Shown here: in pieces, positions 12,595 through 26,751 of the stretch
Layout: every line of letters begins with the position of its first letter
Numbering within the stretch: position 1 is the first letter of the stretch
Assembly (NCBI GenBank): GCA_028622995.1
Contig: JAJQJQ010000004.1
Span: forward strand, 1,054,001 to 1,118,000
Length of the DNA stretch: 64,000 nucleotides
Source of the DNA: Panagrolaimus kolymaensis
Lineage: Eukaryota > Nematoda > Chromadorea > Rhabditida > Panagrolaimidae
Direction of reading: 5' to 3'
Position numbers and translations under genes: made by a program
The notes under the pieces: generated by a model
Told to the model about the DNA's origin: nothing
Database searches by the model: none
The model's input: the letters and a program-made list of their open reading frames with translations, nothing else

Positions 12595-14412
12595 TTGCAA
12601 TCAAGCAATTCATTAATATCTTTGCCTTTGCTATAACTTGAATGGCTGGATAAAAATTCATCAGTAATGGTTTGTAATTCTGAAGCCACAGAAGCTAAAG
12701 AAAAATCCGACAAAAATGTTTGGAATAAAAAATAATAAAATCAATATTAAAAAATGTTGCAATCAAGCAATTCATTAATATCTTTGCCTTTGCTATAACT
12801 TGAATGGCTGGATAAAAATTCATCAGTAAAGGTTTGTAATTCTGAAGCCACAGAAGCTAAAGAATAATCCGACAAAAAAAATTAGAATAAAAAAATGTTG
12901 CAATCGCGCAATTCGTTAATAATTTTGCCTATGCTATAACTTGAATGATTGTGTAAAAATACAGCAGTCATGGATTGACATTCTGAAGCCACAGAAGCTA
13001 AAGAATAATCCGACAAAAAAAATTAGAATAAAAAAATGTTGCAATCGCGCAATTCGTTAATAATTTTGCCTATGCTATAACTTGAATGATTGTGTAAAAA
13101 TACAGCAGTCATGGATTGACATTCTGAAGCCACAGAAGCTAAAGATAAATCCGACAAAAATGATTGGAATAAAAAATAATAAAATCAATATAAAAAAATG
13201 TTGCAATCAAGCAATTCATTAATATCTTTGCCTTTGCTATAACTTGAATGGCTGGATAAAAATTCATCAGTAATGGTTTGTAATTCTGAAGCCACAGAAG
13301 CTAAAGAAAAATCCGACAAAAATGTTTGGAATAAAAAATAATAAAATCAATATTAAAAAATGTTGCAATCAAGCAATTCATTAATATCTTTGCCTTTGCT
13401 ATAACTTGAATGGCTGGATAAAAATTCATCAGTAAAGGTTTGTAATTCTGAAGCCACAGAAGCTAAAGAATAATCCGACAAAAAAAATTAGAATAAAAAA
13501 ATGTTGCAATCGCGCAATTCGTTAATAATTTTGCCTATGCTATAACTTGAATGATTGTGTAAAAATACAGCAGTCATGGATTGACATTCTGAAGCCACAG
13601 AAGCTAAAGAATAATCCGACAAAAAAAATTAGAATAAAAAAATGTTGCAATCGCGCAATTCGTTAATAATTTTGCCTATGCTATAACTTGAATGATTGTG
13701 TAAAAATACAGCAGTCATGGATTGACATTCTGAAGCCACAGAAGCTAAAGATAAATCCGACAAAAATGATTGGAATAAAAAATAATAAAATCAATATAAA
13801 AAAATGTTGCAATCAAGCAATTCATTAATATCTTTGCCTTTGCTATAACTTGAATGGCTGGATAAAAATTCATCAGTAATGGTTTGTAATTCTGAAGCCA
13901 CAGAAGCTAAAGAAAAATCCGACAAAAATGTTTGGAATAAAAAATAATAAAATCAATATTAAAAAATGTTGCAATCAAGCAATTCATTAATATCTTTGCC
14001 TTTGCTATAACTTGAATGGCTGGATAAAAATTCATCAGTAAAGGTTTGTAATTCTGAAGCCACAGAAGCTAAAGAATAATCCGACAAAAAAAATTAGAAT
14101 AAAAAAATGTTGCAATCGCGCAATTCGTTAATAATTTTGCCTATGCTATAACTTGAATGATTGTGTAAAAATACAGCAGTCATGGATTGACATTCTGAAG
14201 CCACAGAAGCTAAAGAATAATCCGACAAAAAAAATTAGAATAAAAAAATGTTGCAATCGCGCAATTCGTTAATAATTTTGCCTATGCTATAACTTGAATG
14301 ATTGTGTAAAAATACAGCAGTCATGGATTGACATTCTGAAGCCACAGAAGCTAAAGATAAATCCGACAAAAATGATTGGAATAAAAAATAATAAAATCAA
14401 TATAAAAAAATG
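12595..14412 (+). repeat. 606-bp higher-order repeat, three consecutive copies
   Basis: The unit start TTGCAATCAAGC followed by CAGTAATGGTTTG recurs at 12595, 13201 and 13807, and the next class starts at 14413: exactly 606 bp each time. Each unit has four monomers, L-S-S-L, and the three copies look identical by eye. The two last monomers of each unit carry CAATTCGTTAATA and the CAGTCATGGATTGAC middle. Confidence 0.93.
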
Positions 14413-16658
14413 TTGCAATCAAGCAATTCATTAATATCTTTGCCTTTGCTATAACTTGAATGGTTGTGTAAAAAAAAAGCAGAAAAGTTTTGTAAATCTG
14501 AAGCCACAGAAGCTAAAGAATAATCCGACAAAAAAATTTTGAATAAAAAAAATGTTGCAATCAAGCAATTCATTAATATCTTTGCCTTTGCTATAACTTG
14601 AATGGTTGTGTAAAAAAAAAGCAGAAAAGTTTTGTAAATCTGAAGCCACAGAAGCTAAAGATAAATCCGACAAAAATGTTTGGAATAAAAAATAATAAAA
14701 TCAATATAAAAAAATGTTGCAATCAAGCAATTCATTAATATCTTTGCCTTTGCTATAACTTGAATGGTTGTGTAAAAAAAAAGCAGAAAAGTTTTGTAAA
14801 TCTGAAGCCACAGAAGCTAAAGATAAATCCGACAAAAATGTTTGGAATAAAAAATAATAAAATCAATATAAAAAAATGTTGCAATCAAGCAATTCATTAA
14901 TATCTTTGCCTTTGCTATAACTTGAATGGTTGTGTAAAAAAAAAGCAGAAAAGTTTTGTAAATCTGAAGCCACAGAAGCTAAAGAATAATCCGACAAAAA
15001 AATTTTGAATAAAAAAAATGTTGCAATCAAGCAATTCATTAATATCTTTGCCTTTGCTATAACTTGAATGGTTGTGTAAAAAAAAGCAGAAAAGTTTTGT
15101 AAATCTGAAGCCACAGAATCTAAAGAATAATCCGACAAAAATATTTTGAATAAAAAAAATGTTGCAATCAAGCAATTCATTAATATCTTTGCCTTTGCTA
15201 TAACTTGAATGGTTGTGTAAAAAAAAAGCAGAAAAGTTTTGTAAATCTGAAGCCACAGAAGCTAAAGATAAATCCGACAAAAATGTTTGGAATAAAAAAT
15301 AATAAAATCAATATAAAAAAATGTTGCAATCAAGCAATTCATTAATATCTTTGCCTTTGCTATAACTTGAATGGTTGTGTAAAAAAAAAGCAGAAAAGTT
15401 TTGTAAATCTGAAGCCACAGAAGCTAAAGAATAATCCGACAAAAAAATTTTGAATAAAAAAAATGTTGCAATCAAGCAATTCATTAATATCTTTGCCTTT
15501 GCTATAACTTGAATGGTTGTGTAAAAAAAAGCAGAAAAGTTTTGTAAATCTGAAGCCACAGAATCTAAAGAATAATCCGACAAAAATATTTTGAATAAAA
15601 AAAATGTTGCAATCAAGCAATTCATTAATATCTTTGCCTTTGCTATAACTTGAATGGTTGTGTAAAAAAAAAGCAGAAAAGTTTTGTAAATCTGAAGCCA
15701 CAGAAGCTAAAGATAAATCCGACAAAAATGTTTGGAATAAAAAATAATAAAATCAATATAAAAAAATGTTGCAATCAAGCAATTCATTAATATCTTTGCC
15801 TTTGCTATAACTTGAATGGTTGTGTAAAAAAAAAGCAGAAAAGTTTTGTAAATCTGAAGCCACAGAAGCTAAAGAAAAATCCGACAAAAATGTTATGAAT
15901 AAAAAAAATGTTGCAATCAAGCAATTCATTAATATCTTTGCCTTTGCTATAACTTGAATGGTTGTGTAAAAAAAAGCAGAAAAGTTTTGTAAATCTGAAG
16001 CCACAGAAGCTAAAGAATAATCCGACAAAAAAATTTTGAATAAAAAAAATGTTGCAATCAAGCAATTCATTAATATCTTTGCCTTTGCTATAACTTGAAT
16101 GGTTGTGTAAAAAAAAAGCAGAAAAGTTTTGTAAATCTGAAGCCACAGAAGCTAAAGATAAATCCGACAAAAATGTTTGGAATAAAAAATAATAAAATCA
16201 ATATAAAAAAATGTTGCAATCAAGCAATTCATTAATATCTTTGCCTTTGCTATAACTTGAATGGTTGTGTAAAAAAAAAGCAGAAAAGTTTTGTAAATCT
16301 GAAGCCACAGAAGCTAAAGAATAATCCGACAAAAAAATTTTGAATAAAAAAAATGTTGCAATCAAGCAATTCATTAATATCTTTGCCTTTGCTATAACTT
16401 GAATGGTTGTGTAAAAAAAAGCAGAAAAGTTTTGTAAATCTGAAGCCACAGAATCTAAAGAATAATCCGACAAAAATATTTTGAATAAAAAAAATGTTGC
16501 AATCAAGCAATTCATTAATATCTTTGCCTTTGCTATAACTTGAATGGTTGTGTAAAAAAAAAGCAGAAAAGTTTTGTAAATCTGAAGCCACAGAAGCTAA
16601 AGATAAATCCGACAAAAATGTTTGGAATAAAAAATAATAAAATCAATATAAAAAAATG
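14413..16658 (+). repeat. 445-bp higher-order repeat (S-S-L), four copies, with a lead-in
   Basis: After one S and two L monomers (14413-14878), unit starts fall at 14879, 15324, 15769, 16214 and 16659, exactly 445 bp apart. Each unit is two 142-bp S monomers and one L monomer of the AGCAGAAAAG class. Copies one, two and four share CACAGAATCTAAAG in the second monomer; copy three instead has a GTTATGAATAAA tail in its first monomer and the usual CACAGAAGC in its second. Confidence 0.93.
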
Positions 16659-19600
16659 TTGCAATCAAGCAATTCATTAATATCTTTGCCTTTGCTATAA
16701 CTTGAATGGTTGTGTAAAAAAAAAGCAGAAAAGTTTTGTAAATCTGAAGCCACAGAAGCTAAAGAAAAATCCGACAAAAATGTTATGAATAAAAAAAATG
16801 TTGCAATCAAGCAATTCATTAATATCTTTGCCTTTGCTATAACTTGATTGGTTGTGTAAAAAAAAAGCAGAAAAGTTTTGTAAATCTGAAGCCACAGAAG
16901 CTAAAGAAAAATCCGACAAAAATGTTATGAATAAAAAAAATGTTGCAATCAAGCAATTCATTAATATCTTTGCCTTTGCTATAACTTGATTGGTTGTGTA
17001 AAAAAAAAGCAGAAAAGTTTTGTAAATCTGAAGCCACAGAAGCTAAAGAAAAATCCGACAAAAATGTTATGAATAAAAAAAATGTTGCAATCAAGCAATT
17101 CATTAATATCTTTGCCTTTGCTATAACTTGATTGGTTGTGTAAAAAAAAAGCAGAAAAGTTTTGTAAATCTGAAGCCACAGAAGCTAAAGAAAAATCCGA
17201 CAAAAATGTTATGAATAAAAAAAATGTTGCAATCAAGCAATTCATTAATATCTTTGCCTTTGCTATAACTTGATTGGTTGTGTAAAAAAAAAGCAGAAAA
17301 GTTTTGTAAATCTGAAGCCACAGAAGCTAAAGAAAAATCCGACAAAAATGTTATGAATAAAAAAAATGTTGCAATCAAGCAATTCATTAATATCTTTGCG
17401 TTTGCTATAACTTGAATGGTTGTGTAAAAAAAAGCAGAAAAGGTTTGTAAATCTGAAGCCACAGAAGCTAAAGATAAATCCGACAAAAATGTTTGGAATA
17501 AAAAATAATAAAATCAATATAAAAAAATGTTGCAATCAAGCAATTCATTAATATCTTTGCCTTTGCTATAACTTGAATGGTTGTGTAAAAAAAAAGCAGA
17601 AAAGTTTTGTAAATCTGAAGCCACAGAAGCTAAAGAAAAATCCGACAAAAATGTTATGAATAAAAAAAATGTTGCAATCAAGCAATTCATTAATATCTTT
17701 GCCTTTGCTATAACTTGATTGGTTGTGTAAAAAAAAAGCAGAAAAGTTTTGTAAATCTGAAGCCACAGAAGCTAAAGAAAAATCCGACAAAAATGTTATG
17801 AATAAAAAAAATGTTGCAATCAAGCAATTCATTAATATCTTTGCCTTTGCTATAACTTGATTGGTTGTGTAAAAAAAAAGCAGAAAAGGTTTGTAAATCT
17901 GAAGCCACAGAAGCTAAAGATAAATCCGACAAAAATGTTTGGAATAAAAAATAATAAAATCAATATAAAAAAATGTTGCAATCAAGCAATTCATTAATAT
18001 CTTTGCCTTTGCTATAACTTGAATGGTTGTGTAAAAAAAAAGCAGAAAAGTTTTGTAAATCTGAAGCCACAGAAGCTAAAGAAAAATCCGACAAAAATGT
18101 TATGAATAAAAAAAATGTTGCAATCAAGCAATTCATTAATATCTTTGCCTTTGCTATAACTTGATTGGTTGTGTAAAAAAAAGCAGAAAAGGTTTGTAAA
18201 TCTGAAGCCACAGAAGCTAAAGAAAAATCCGACAAAAATGTTTGGAATAAAAAATAATAAAATCAATATAAAAAAATGTTGCAATCAAGCAATTCATTAA
18301 TATCTTTGCCTTTGCTATAACTTGAATGGTTGTGTAAAAAAAAAGCAGAAAAGTTTTGTAAATCTGAAGCCACAGAAGCTAAAGAAAAATCCGACAAAAA
18401 TGTTATGAATAAAAAAAATGTTGCAATCAAGCAATTCATTAATATCTTTGCGTTTGCTATAACTTGAATGGTTGTGTAAAAAAAAGCAGAAAAGGTTTGT
18501 AAATCTGAAGCCACAGAAGCTAAAGAAAAATCCGACAAAAATGTTTGGAATAAAAAATAATAAAATCAATATAAAAAAATGTTGCAATCAAGCAATTCAT
18601 TAATATCTTTGCCTTTGCTATAACTTGAATGGTTGTGTAAAAAAAAAGCAGAAAAGTTTTGTAAATCTGAAGCCACAGAAGCTAAAGAAAAATCCGACAA
18701 AAATGTTATGAATAAAAAAAATGTTGCAATCAAGCAATTCATTAATATCTTTGCCTTTGCTATAACTTGATTGGTTGTGTAAAAAAAAAGCAGAAAAGTT
18801 TTGTAAATCTGAAGCCACAGAAGCTAAAGAAAAATCCGACAAAAATGTTATGAATAAAAAAAATGTTGCAATCAAGCAATTCATTAATATCTTTGCCTTT
18901 GCTATAACTTGATTGGTTGTGTAAAAAAAAGCAGAAAAGGTTTGTAAATCTGAAGCCACAGAAGCTAAAGAAAAATCCGACAAAAATGTTTGGAATAAAA
19001 AATAATAAAATCAATATAAAAAAATGTTGCAATCAAGCAATTCATTAATATCTTTGCCTTTGCTATAACTTGAATGGTTGTGTAAAAAAAAAGCAGAAAA
19101 GTTTTGTAAATCTGAAGCCACAGAAGCTAAAGAAAAATCCGACAAAAATGTTATGAATAAAAAAAATGTTGCAATCAAGCAATTCATTAATATCTTTGCG
19201 TTTGCTATAACTTGAATGGTTGTGTAAAAAAAAGCAGAAAAGGTTTGTAAATCTGAAGCCACAGAAGCTAAAGAAAAATCCGACAAAAATGTTATGAATA
19301 AAAAAAATGTTGCAATCAAGCAATTCATTAATATCTTTGCCTTTGCTATAACTTGAATGGTTGTGTAAAAAAAAAGCAGAAAAGTTTTGTAAATCTGAAG
19401 CCACAGAAGCTAAAGAAAAATCCGACAAAAATGTTATGAATAAAAAAAATGTTGCAATCAAGCAATTCATTAATATCTTTGCCTTTGCTATAACTTGATT
19501 GGTTGTGTAAAAAAAAAGCAGAAAAGGTTTGTAAATCTGAAGCCACAGAAGCTAAAGATAAATCCGACAAAAATGTTTGGAATAAAAAATAATAAAATCA

Positions 19601-20504
19601 ATATAAAAAAATGTTGCAATCAAGCAATTCATTAATATCTTTGCCTTTGCTATAACTTGAATGGTTGTGTAAAAAAAAAGCAGAAAAGTTTTGTAAATCT
19701 GAAGCCACAGAAGCTAAAGAAAAATCCTACAAAAATGTTATGAATAAAAAAAAAGTTGCAATCAAGCAATTCATTAATATCTTTGCGTTTGCTATAACTT
19801 GAATGGTTGTGTAAAAAAAAGCAGAAAAGGTTTGTAAATCTGAAGCCACAGAAGCTAAAGATAAATCCGACAAAAATGTTTGGAATAAAAAATAATAAAA
19901 TCAATATAAAAAAATGTTGCAATCAAGCAATTCATTAATATCTTTGCCTTTGCTATAACTTGAATGGTTGTGTAAAAAAAAAGCAGAAAAGTTTTGTAAA
20001 TCTGAAGCCACAGAAGCTAAAGAAAAATCCGACAAAAATGTTATGAATAAAAAAAATGTTGCAATCAAGCAATTCATTAATATCTTTGCCTTTGCTATAA
20101 CTTGAATGGTTGTGTAAAAAAAAAGCAGAAAAGTTTTGTAAATCTGAAGCCACAGAAGCTAAAGAAAAATCCGACAAAAATTTTATGAATAAAAAAAATG
20201 TTGCAATCAAGCAATTCATTAATATCTTTGCCTTTGCTATAACTTGATTGGTTGTGTAAAAAAAAAGCAGAAAAGTTTTGTAAATCTGAAGCCACAGAAG
20301 CTAAAGAAAAATCCGACAAAAATGTTATGAATAAAAAAAATGTTGCAATCAAGCAATTCATTAATATCTTTGCCTTTGCTATAACTTGATTGGTTGTGTA
20401 AAAAAAAAGCAGAAAAGGTTTGTAAATCTGAAGCCAAAGAAGCTAAAGAAAAATCCGACAAAAATGTTTGGAATAAAAAATAATAAAATCAATATAAAAA
20501 AATG
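16659..20504 (+). repeat. Mixed S/L satellite block (runs of S ended by L)
   Basis: AGCAGAAAAG-class monomers in variable order. Five 142-bp S monomers in a row start at 16659, 16801, 16943, 17085 and 17227, closed by an L monomer at 17369; after that S-S-L and S-L units (about 445 and 303 bp) recur. Nearly all S monomers end in GTTATGAATAAAAAAAATG, and L monomers in GTTTGGAATAAAAAATAAT. Sporadic changes include CTTTGCGTTTGC, ATCCTAC near 19727 and AAATTTTATG near 20178. Confidence 0.88.
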
Positions 20505-23500
20505 TTGCAATCAAGCAATTCTTAATATCTTTGCCTTTGCTATAACTTGAATGGTTGTGTAAAAAAAAAGCAGAAAAGTTTTGTAAATCTGAAGCCACAG
20601 AAGCTAAAGATAAATCCGACAAAAATGTTTGGAATAAAAAATAATAAAATCAATATAAAAAAATGTTGCAATCAAGCAATTCTTAATATCTTTGCCTTTG
20701 CTATAACTTGAATGGTTGTGTAAAAAAAAGCAGAAATGTTTTGTAAATCTGAAGCCACAGAAGCTAAAGATAAATCCGACAAAAATGTTTGGAATAAAAA
20801 ATAATAAAATCAATATAAAAAAATGTTGCAATCAAGCAATTCTTAATATCTTTGCCTTTGCTATAACTTGAATGGTTGTGTAAAAAAAAGCAGAAATGTT
20901 TTGTAAATCTGAAGCCACAGAAGCTAAAGATAAATCCGACAAAAATGTTTGGAATAAAAAATAATAAAATCAATATAAAAAAATGTTGCAATCAAGCAAT
21001 TCTTAATATCTTTGCCTTTGCTATAACTTGAATGGTTGTGTAAAAAAAAAGCAGAAAAGTTTTGTAAATCTGAAGCCACAGAAGCTAAAGATAAATCCGA
21101 CAAAAATGTTTGGAATAAAAAATAATAAAATCAATATAAAAAAATGTTGCAATCAAGCAATTCTTAATATCTTTGCCTTTGCTATAACTTGAATGGTTGT
21201 GTAAAAAAAAGCAGAAATGTTTTGTAAATCTGAAGCCACAGAAGCTAAAGATAAATCCGACAAAAATGTTTGGAATAAAAAATAATAAAATCAATATAAA
21301 AAAATGTTGCAATCAAGCAATTCTTAATATCTTTGCCTTTGCTATAACTTGATAGGTTGTGTAAAAAAAAGCAGAAAAGTTTTGTAAATCTGAAGCCACA
21401 GAAGCTAAAGATAAATCCGACAAAAATGTTTGGAATAAAAAATAATAAAATCAATATAAAAAAATGTTGCAATCAAGCAATTCTTAATATCTTTGCCTTT
21501 GCTATAACTTGAATGGTTGTGTAAAAAAAAGCAGAAATGTTTTGTAAATCTGAAGCCACAGAAGCTAAAGATAAATCCGACAAAAATGTTTGGAATAAAA
21601 AATAATAAAATCAATATAAAAAAATGTTGCAATCAAGCAATTCTTAATATCTTTGCCTTTGCTATAACTTGAATGGTTGTGTAAAAAAAAAGCAGAAAAG
21701 TTTTGTAAATCTGAAGCCACAGAAGCTAAAGATAAATCCGACAAAAATGTTTGGAATAAAAAATAATAAAATCAATATAAAAAAATGTTGCAATCAAGCA
21801 ATTCTTAATATCTTTGCCTTTGCTATAACTTGAATGGTTGTGTAAAAAAAAGCAGAAATGTTTTGTAAATCTGAAGCCACAGAAGCTAAAGATAAATCCG
21901 ACAAAAATGTTTGGAATAAAAAATAATAAAATCAATATAAAAAAATGTTGCAATCAAGCAATTCTTAATATCTTTGCCTTTGCTATAACTTGAATGGTTG
22001 TGTAAAAAAAAGCAGAAATGTTTTGTAAATCTGAAGCCACAGAAGCTAAAGATAAATCCGACAAAAATGTTTGGAATAAAAAATAATAAAATCAATATAA
22101 AAAAATGTTGCAATCAAGCAATTCTTAATATCTTTGCCTTTGCTATAACTTGAATGGTTGTGTAAAAAAAAAGCAGAAAAGTTTTGTAAATCTGAAGCCA
22201 CAGAAGCTAAAGATAAATCCGACAAAAATGTTTGGAATAAAAAATAATAAAATCAATATAAAAAAATGTTGCAATCAAGCAATTCTTAATATCTTTGCCT
22301 TTGCTATAACTTGAATGGTTGTGTAAAAAAAAGCAGAAATGTTTTGTAAATCTGAAGCCACAGAAGCTAAAGATAAATCCGACAAAAATGTTTGGAATAA
22401 AAAATAATAAAATCAATATAAAAAAATGTTGCAATCAAGCAATTCTTAATATCTTTGCCTTTGCTATAACTTGATAGGTTGTGTAAAAAAAAGCAGAAAA
22501 GTTTTGTAAATCTGAAGCCACAGAAGCTAAAGATAAATCCGACAAAAATGTTTGGAATAAAAAATAATAAAATCAATATAAAAAAATGTTGCAATCAAGC
22601 AATTCTTAATATCTTTGCCTTTGCTATAACTTGAATGGTTGTGTAAAAAAAAGCAGAAATGTTTTGTAAATCTGAAGCCACAGAAGCTAAAGATAAATCC
22701 GACAAAAATGTTTGGAATAAAAAATAATAAAATCAATATAAAAAAATGTTGCAATCAAGCAATTCTTAATATCTTTGCCTTTGCTATAACTTGAATGGTT
22801 GTGTAAAAAAAAGCAGAAATGTTTTGTAAATCTGAAGCCACAGAAGCTAAAGATAAATCCGACAAAAATGTTTGGAATAAAAAATAATAAAATCAATATA
22901 AAAAAATGTTGCAATCAAGCAATTCTTAATATCTTTGCCTTTGCTATAACTTGAATGGTTGTGTAAAAAAAAAGCAGAAAAGTTTTGTAAATCTGAAGCC
23001 ACAGAAGCTAAAGATAAATCCGACAAAAATGTTTGGAATAAAAAATAATAAAATCAATATAAAAAAATGTTGCAATCAAGCAATTCTTAATATCTTTGCC
23101 TTTGCTATAACTTGAATGGTTGTGTAAAAAAAAGCAGAAATGTTTTGTAAATCTGAAGCCACAGAAGCTAAAGATAAATCCGACAAAAATGTTTGGAATA
23201 AAAAATAATAAAATCAATATAAAAAAATGTTGCAATCAAGCAATTCTTAATATCTTTGCCTTTGCTATAACTTGATAGGTTGTGTAAAAAAAAGCAGAAA
23301 AGGTTTGTAAATCTGAAGCCAAAGAAGCTAAAGAAAAATCCGACAAAAATGTTTGGAATAAAAAATAATAAAATCAATATAAAAAAATGTTGCAATCAAG
23401 CAATTCTTAATATCTTTGCCTTTGCTATAACTTGAATGGTTGTGTAAAAAAAAGCAGAAATGTTTTGTAAATCTGAAGCCACAGAAGCTAAAGATAAATC

Positions 23501-26500
23501 CGACAAAAATGTTTGGAATAAAAAATAATAAAATCAATATAAAAAAATGTTGCAATCAAGCAATTCTTAATATCTTTGCCTTTGCTATAACTTGAATGGT
23601 TGTGTAAAAAAAAAGCAGAAAAGTTTTGTAAATCTGAAGCCACAGAAGCTAAAGATAAATCCGACAAAAATGTTTGGAATAAAAAATAATAAAATCAATA
23701 TAAAAAAATGTTGCAATCAAGCAATTCTTAATATCTTTGCCTTTGCTATAACTTGAATGGTTGTGTAAAAAAAAGCAGAAATGTTTTGTAAATCTGAAGC
23801 CACAGAAGCTAAAGATAAATCCGACAAAAATGTTTGGAATAAAAAATAATAAAATCAATATAAAAAAATGTTGCAATCAAGCAATTCTTAATATCTTTGC
23901 CTTTGCTATAACTTGAATGGTTGTGTAAAAAAAAGCAGAAATGTTTTGTAAATCTGAAGCCACAGAAGCTAAAGATAAATCCGACAAAAATGTTTGGAAT
24001 AAAAAATAATAAAATCAATATAAAAAAATGTTGCAATCAAGCAATTCTTAATATCTTTGCCTTTGCTATAACTTGAATGGTTGTGTAAAAAAAAAGCAGA
24101 AAAGTTTTGTAAATCTGAAGCCACAGAAGCTAAAGATAAATCCGACAAAAATGTTTGGAATAAAAAATAATAAAATCAATATAAAAAAATGTTGCAATCA
24201 AGCAATTCTTAATATCTTTGCCTTTGCTATAACTTGAATGGTTGTGTAAAAAAAAGCAGAAATGTTTTGTAAATCTGAAGCCACAGAAGCTAAAGATAAA
24301 TCCGACAAAAATGTTTGGAATAAAAAATAATAAAATCAATATAAAAAAATGTTGCAATCAAGCAATTCTTAATATCTTTGCCTTTGCTATAACTTGATAG
24401 GTTGTGTAAAAAAAAGCAGAAAAGTTTTGTAAATCTGAAGCCACAGAAGCTAAAGATAAATCCGACAAAAATGTTTGGAATAAAAAATAATAAAATCAAT
24501 ATAAAAAAATGTTGCAATCAAGCAATTCTTAATATCTTTGCCTTTGCTATAACTTGAATGGTTGTGTAAAAAAAAGCAGAAATGTTTTGTAAATCTGAAG
24601 CCACAGAAGCTAAAGATAAATCCGACAAAAATGTTTGGAATAAAAAATAATAAAATCAATATAAAAAAATGTTGCAATCAAGCAATTCTTAATATCTTTG
24701 CCTTTGCTATAACTTGAATGGTTGTGTAAAAAAAAGCAGAAAAGTTTTGTAAATCTGAAGCCACAGAAGCTAAAGATAAATCCGACAAAAATGTTTGGAA
24801 TAAAAAATAATAAAATCAATATAAAAAAATGTTGCAATCAAGCAATTCTTAATATCTTTGCCTTTGCTATAACTTGAATGGTTGTGTAAAAAAAAGCAGA
24901 AAAGTTTTGTAAATCTGAAGCCACAGAAGCTAAAGATAAATCCGACAAAAATGTTTGGAATAAAAAATAATAAAATCAATATAAAAAAATGTTGCAATCA
25001 AGCAATTCTTAATATCTTTGCCTTTGCTATAACTTGATAGGTTGTGTAAAAAAAAGCAGAAAAGTTTTGTAAATCTGAAGCCACAGAAGCTAAAGATAAA
25101 TCCGACAAAAATGTTTGGAATAAAAAATAATAAAATCAATATAAAAAAATGTTGCAATCAAGCAATTCTTAATATCTTTGCCTTTGCTATAACTTGAATG
25201 GTTGTGTAAAAAAAAGCAGAAAAGTTTTGTAAATCTGAAGCCACAGAAGCTAAAGATAAATCCGACAAAAATGTTTGGAATAAAAAATAATAAAATCAAT
25301 ATAAAAAAATGTTGCAATCAAGCAATTCTTAATATCTTTGCCTTTGCTATAACTTGAATGGTTGTGTAAAAAAAAGCAGAAAAGTTTTGTAAATCTGAAG
25401 CCACAGAAGCTAAAGATAAATCCGACAAAAATGTTTGGAATAAAAAATAATAAAATCAATATAAAAAAATGTTGCAATCAAGCAATTCTTAATATCTTTG
25501 CCTTTGCTATAACTTGATAGGTTGTGTAAAAAAAAGCAGAAAAGTTTTGTAAATCTGAAGCCACAGAAGCTAAAGATAAATCCGACAAAAATGTTTGGAA
25601 TAAAAAATAATAAAATCAATATAAAAAAATGTTGCAATCAAGCAATTCTTAATATCTTTGCCTTTGCTATAACTTGAATGGTTGTGTAAAAAAAAGCAGA
25701 AATGTTTTGTAAATCTGAAGCCACAGAAGCTAAAGATAAATCCGACAAAAATGTTTGGAATAAAAAATAATAAAATCAATATAAAAAAATGTTGCAATCA
25801 AGCAATTCTTAATATCTTTGCCTTTGCTATAACTTGAATGGTTGTGTAAAAAAAAGCAGAAATGTTTTGTAAATCTGAAGCCACAGAAGCTAAAGATAAA
25901 TCCGACAAAAATGTTTGGAATAAAAAATAATAAAATCAATATAAAAAAATGTTGCAATCAAGCAATTCTTAATATCTTTGCCTTTGCTATAACTTGAATG
26001 GTTGTGTAAAAAAAAGCAGAAAAGTTTTGTAAATCTGAAGCCACAGAAGCTAAAGATAAATCCGACAAAAATGTTTGGAATAAAAAATAATAAAATCAAT
26101 ATAAAAAAATGTTGCAATCAAGCAATTCTTAATATCTTTGCCTTTGCTATAACTTGAATGGTTGTGTAAAAAAAAGCAGAAAAGTTTTGTAAATCTGAAG
26201 CCACAGAAGCTAAAGATAAATCCGACAAAAATGTTTGGAATAAAAAATAATAAAATCAATATAAAAAAATGTTGCAATCAAGCAATTCTTAATATCTTTG
26301 CCTTTGCTATAACTTGAATGGTTGTGTAAAAAAAAGCAGAAAAGTTTTGTAAATCTGAAGCCACAGAAGCTAAAGATAAATCCGACAAAAATGTTTGGAA
26401 TAAAAAATAATAAAATCAATATAAAAAAATGTTGCAATCAAGCAATTCTTAATATCTTTGCCTTTGCTATAACTTGAATGGTTGTGTAAAAAAAAGCAGA

Positions 26501-26751
26501 AAAGTTTTGTAAATCTGAAGCCACAGAAGCTAAAGATAAATCCGACAAAAATGTTTGGAATAAAAAATAATAAAATCAATATAAAAAAATGTTGCAATCA
26601 AGCAATTCTTAATATCTTTGCCTTTGCTATAACTTGAATGGTTGTGTAAAAAAAAGCAGAAATGTTTTGTAAATCTGAAGCCACAGAAGCTAAAGATAAA
26701 TCCGACAAAAATGTTTGGAATAAAAAATAATAAAATCAATATAAAAAAATG
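20505..26751 (+). repeat. L-only satellite block, 39 monomers of 160-161 bp
   Basis: Every monomer in this 6.2-kb stretch is of the long form and reads CAATTCTTAATATC, one base shorter than the CAATTCATTAATATC found elsewhere. The length (6247 bp) fits 39 monomers of 160 or 161 bp. Three variants recur: AGAAATGTTTTG, AGAAAAGTTTTG, and a form with CTTGATAGGTTG instead of CTTGAATGGTTG. The CTTGATAGG form sits at 21351, 22473, 23274, 24396, 25036 and 25516, giving a seven-monomer period of 1122 bp twice. The shared one-base deletion indicates a single clonal expansion. Confidence 0.95.
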
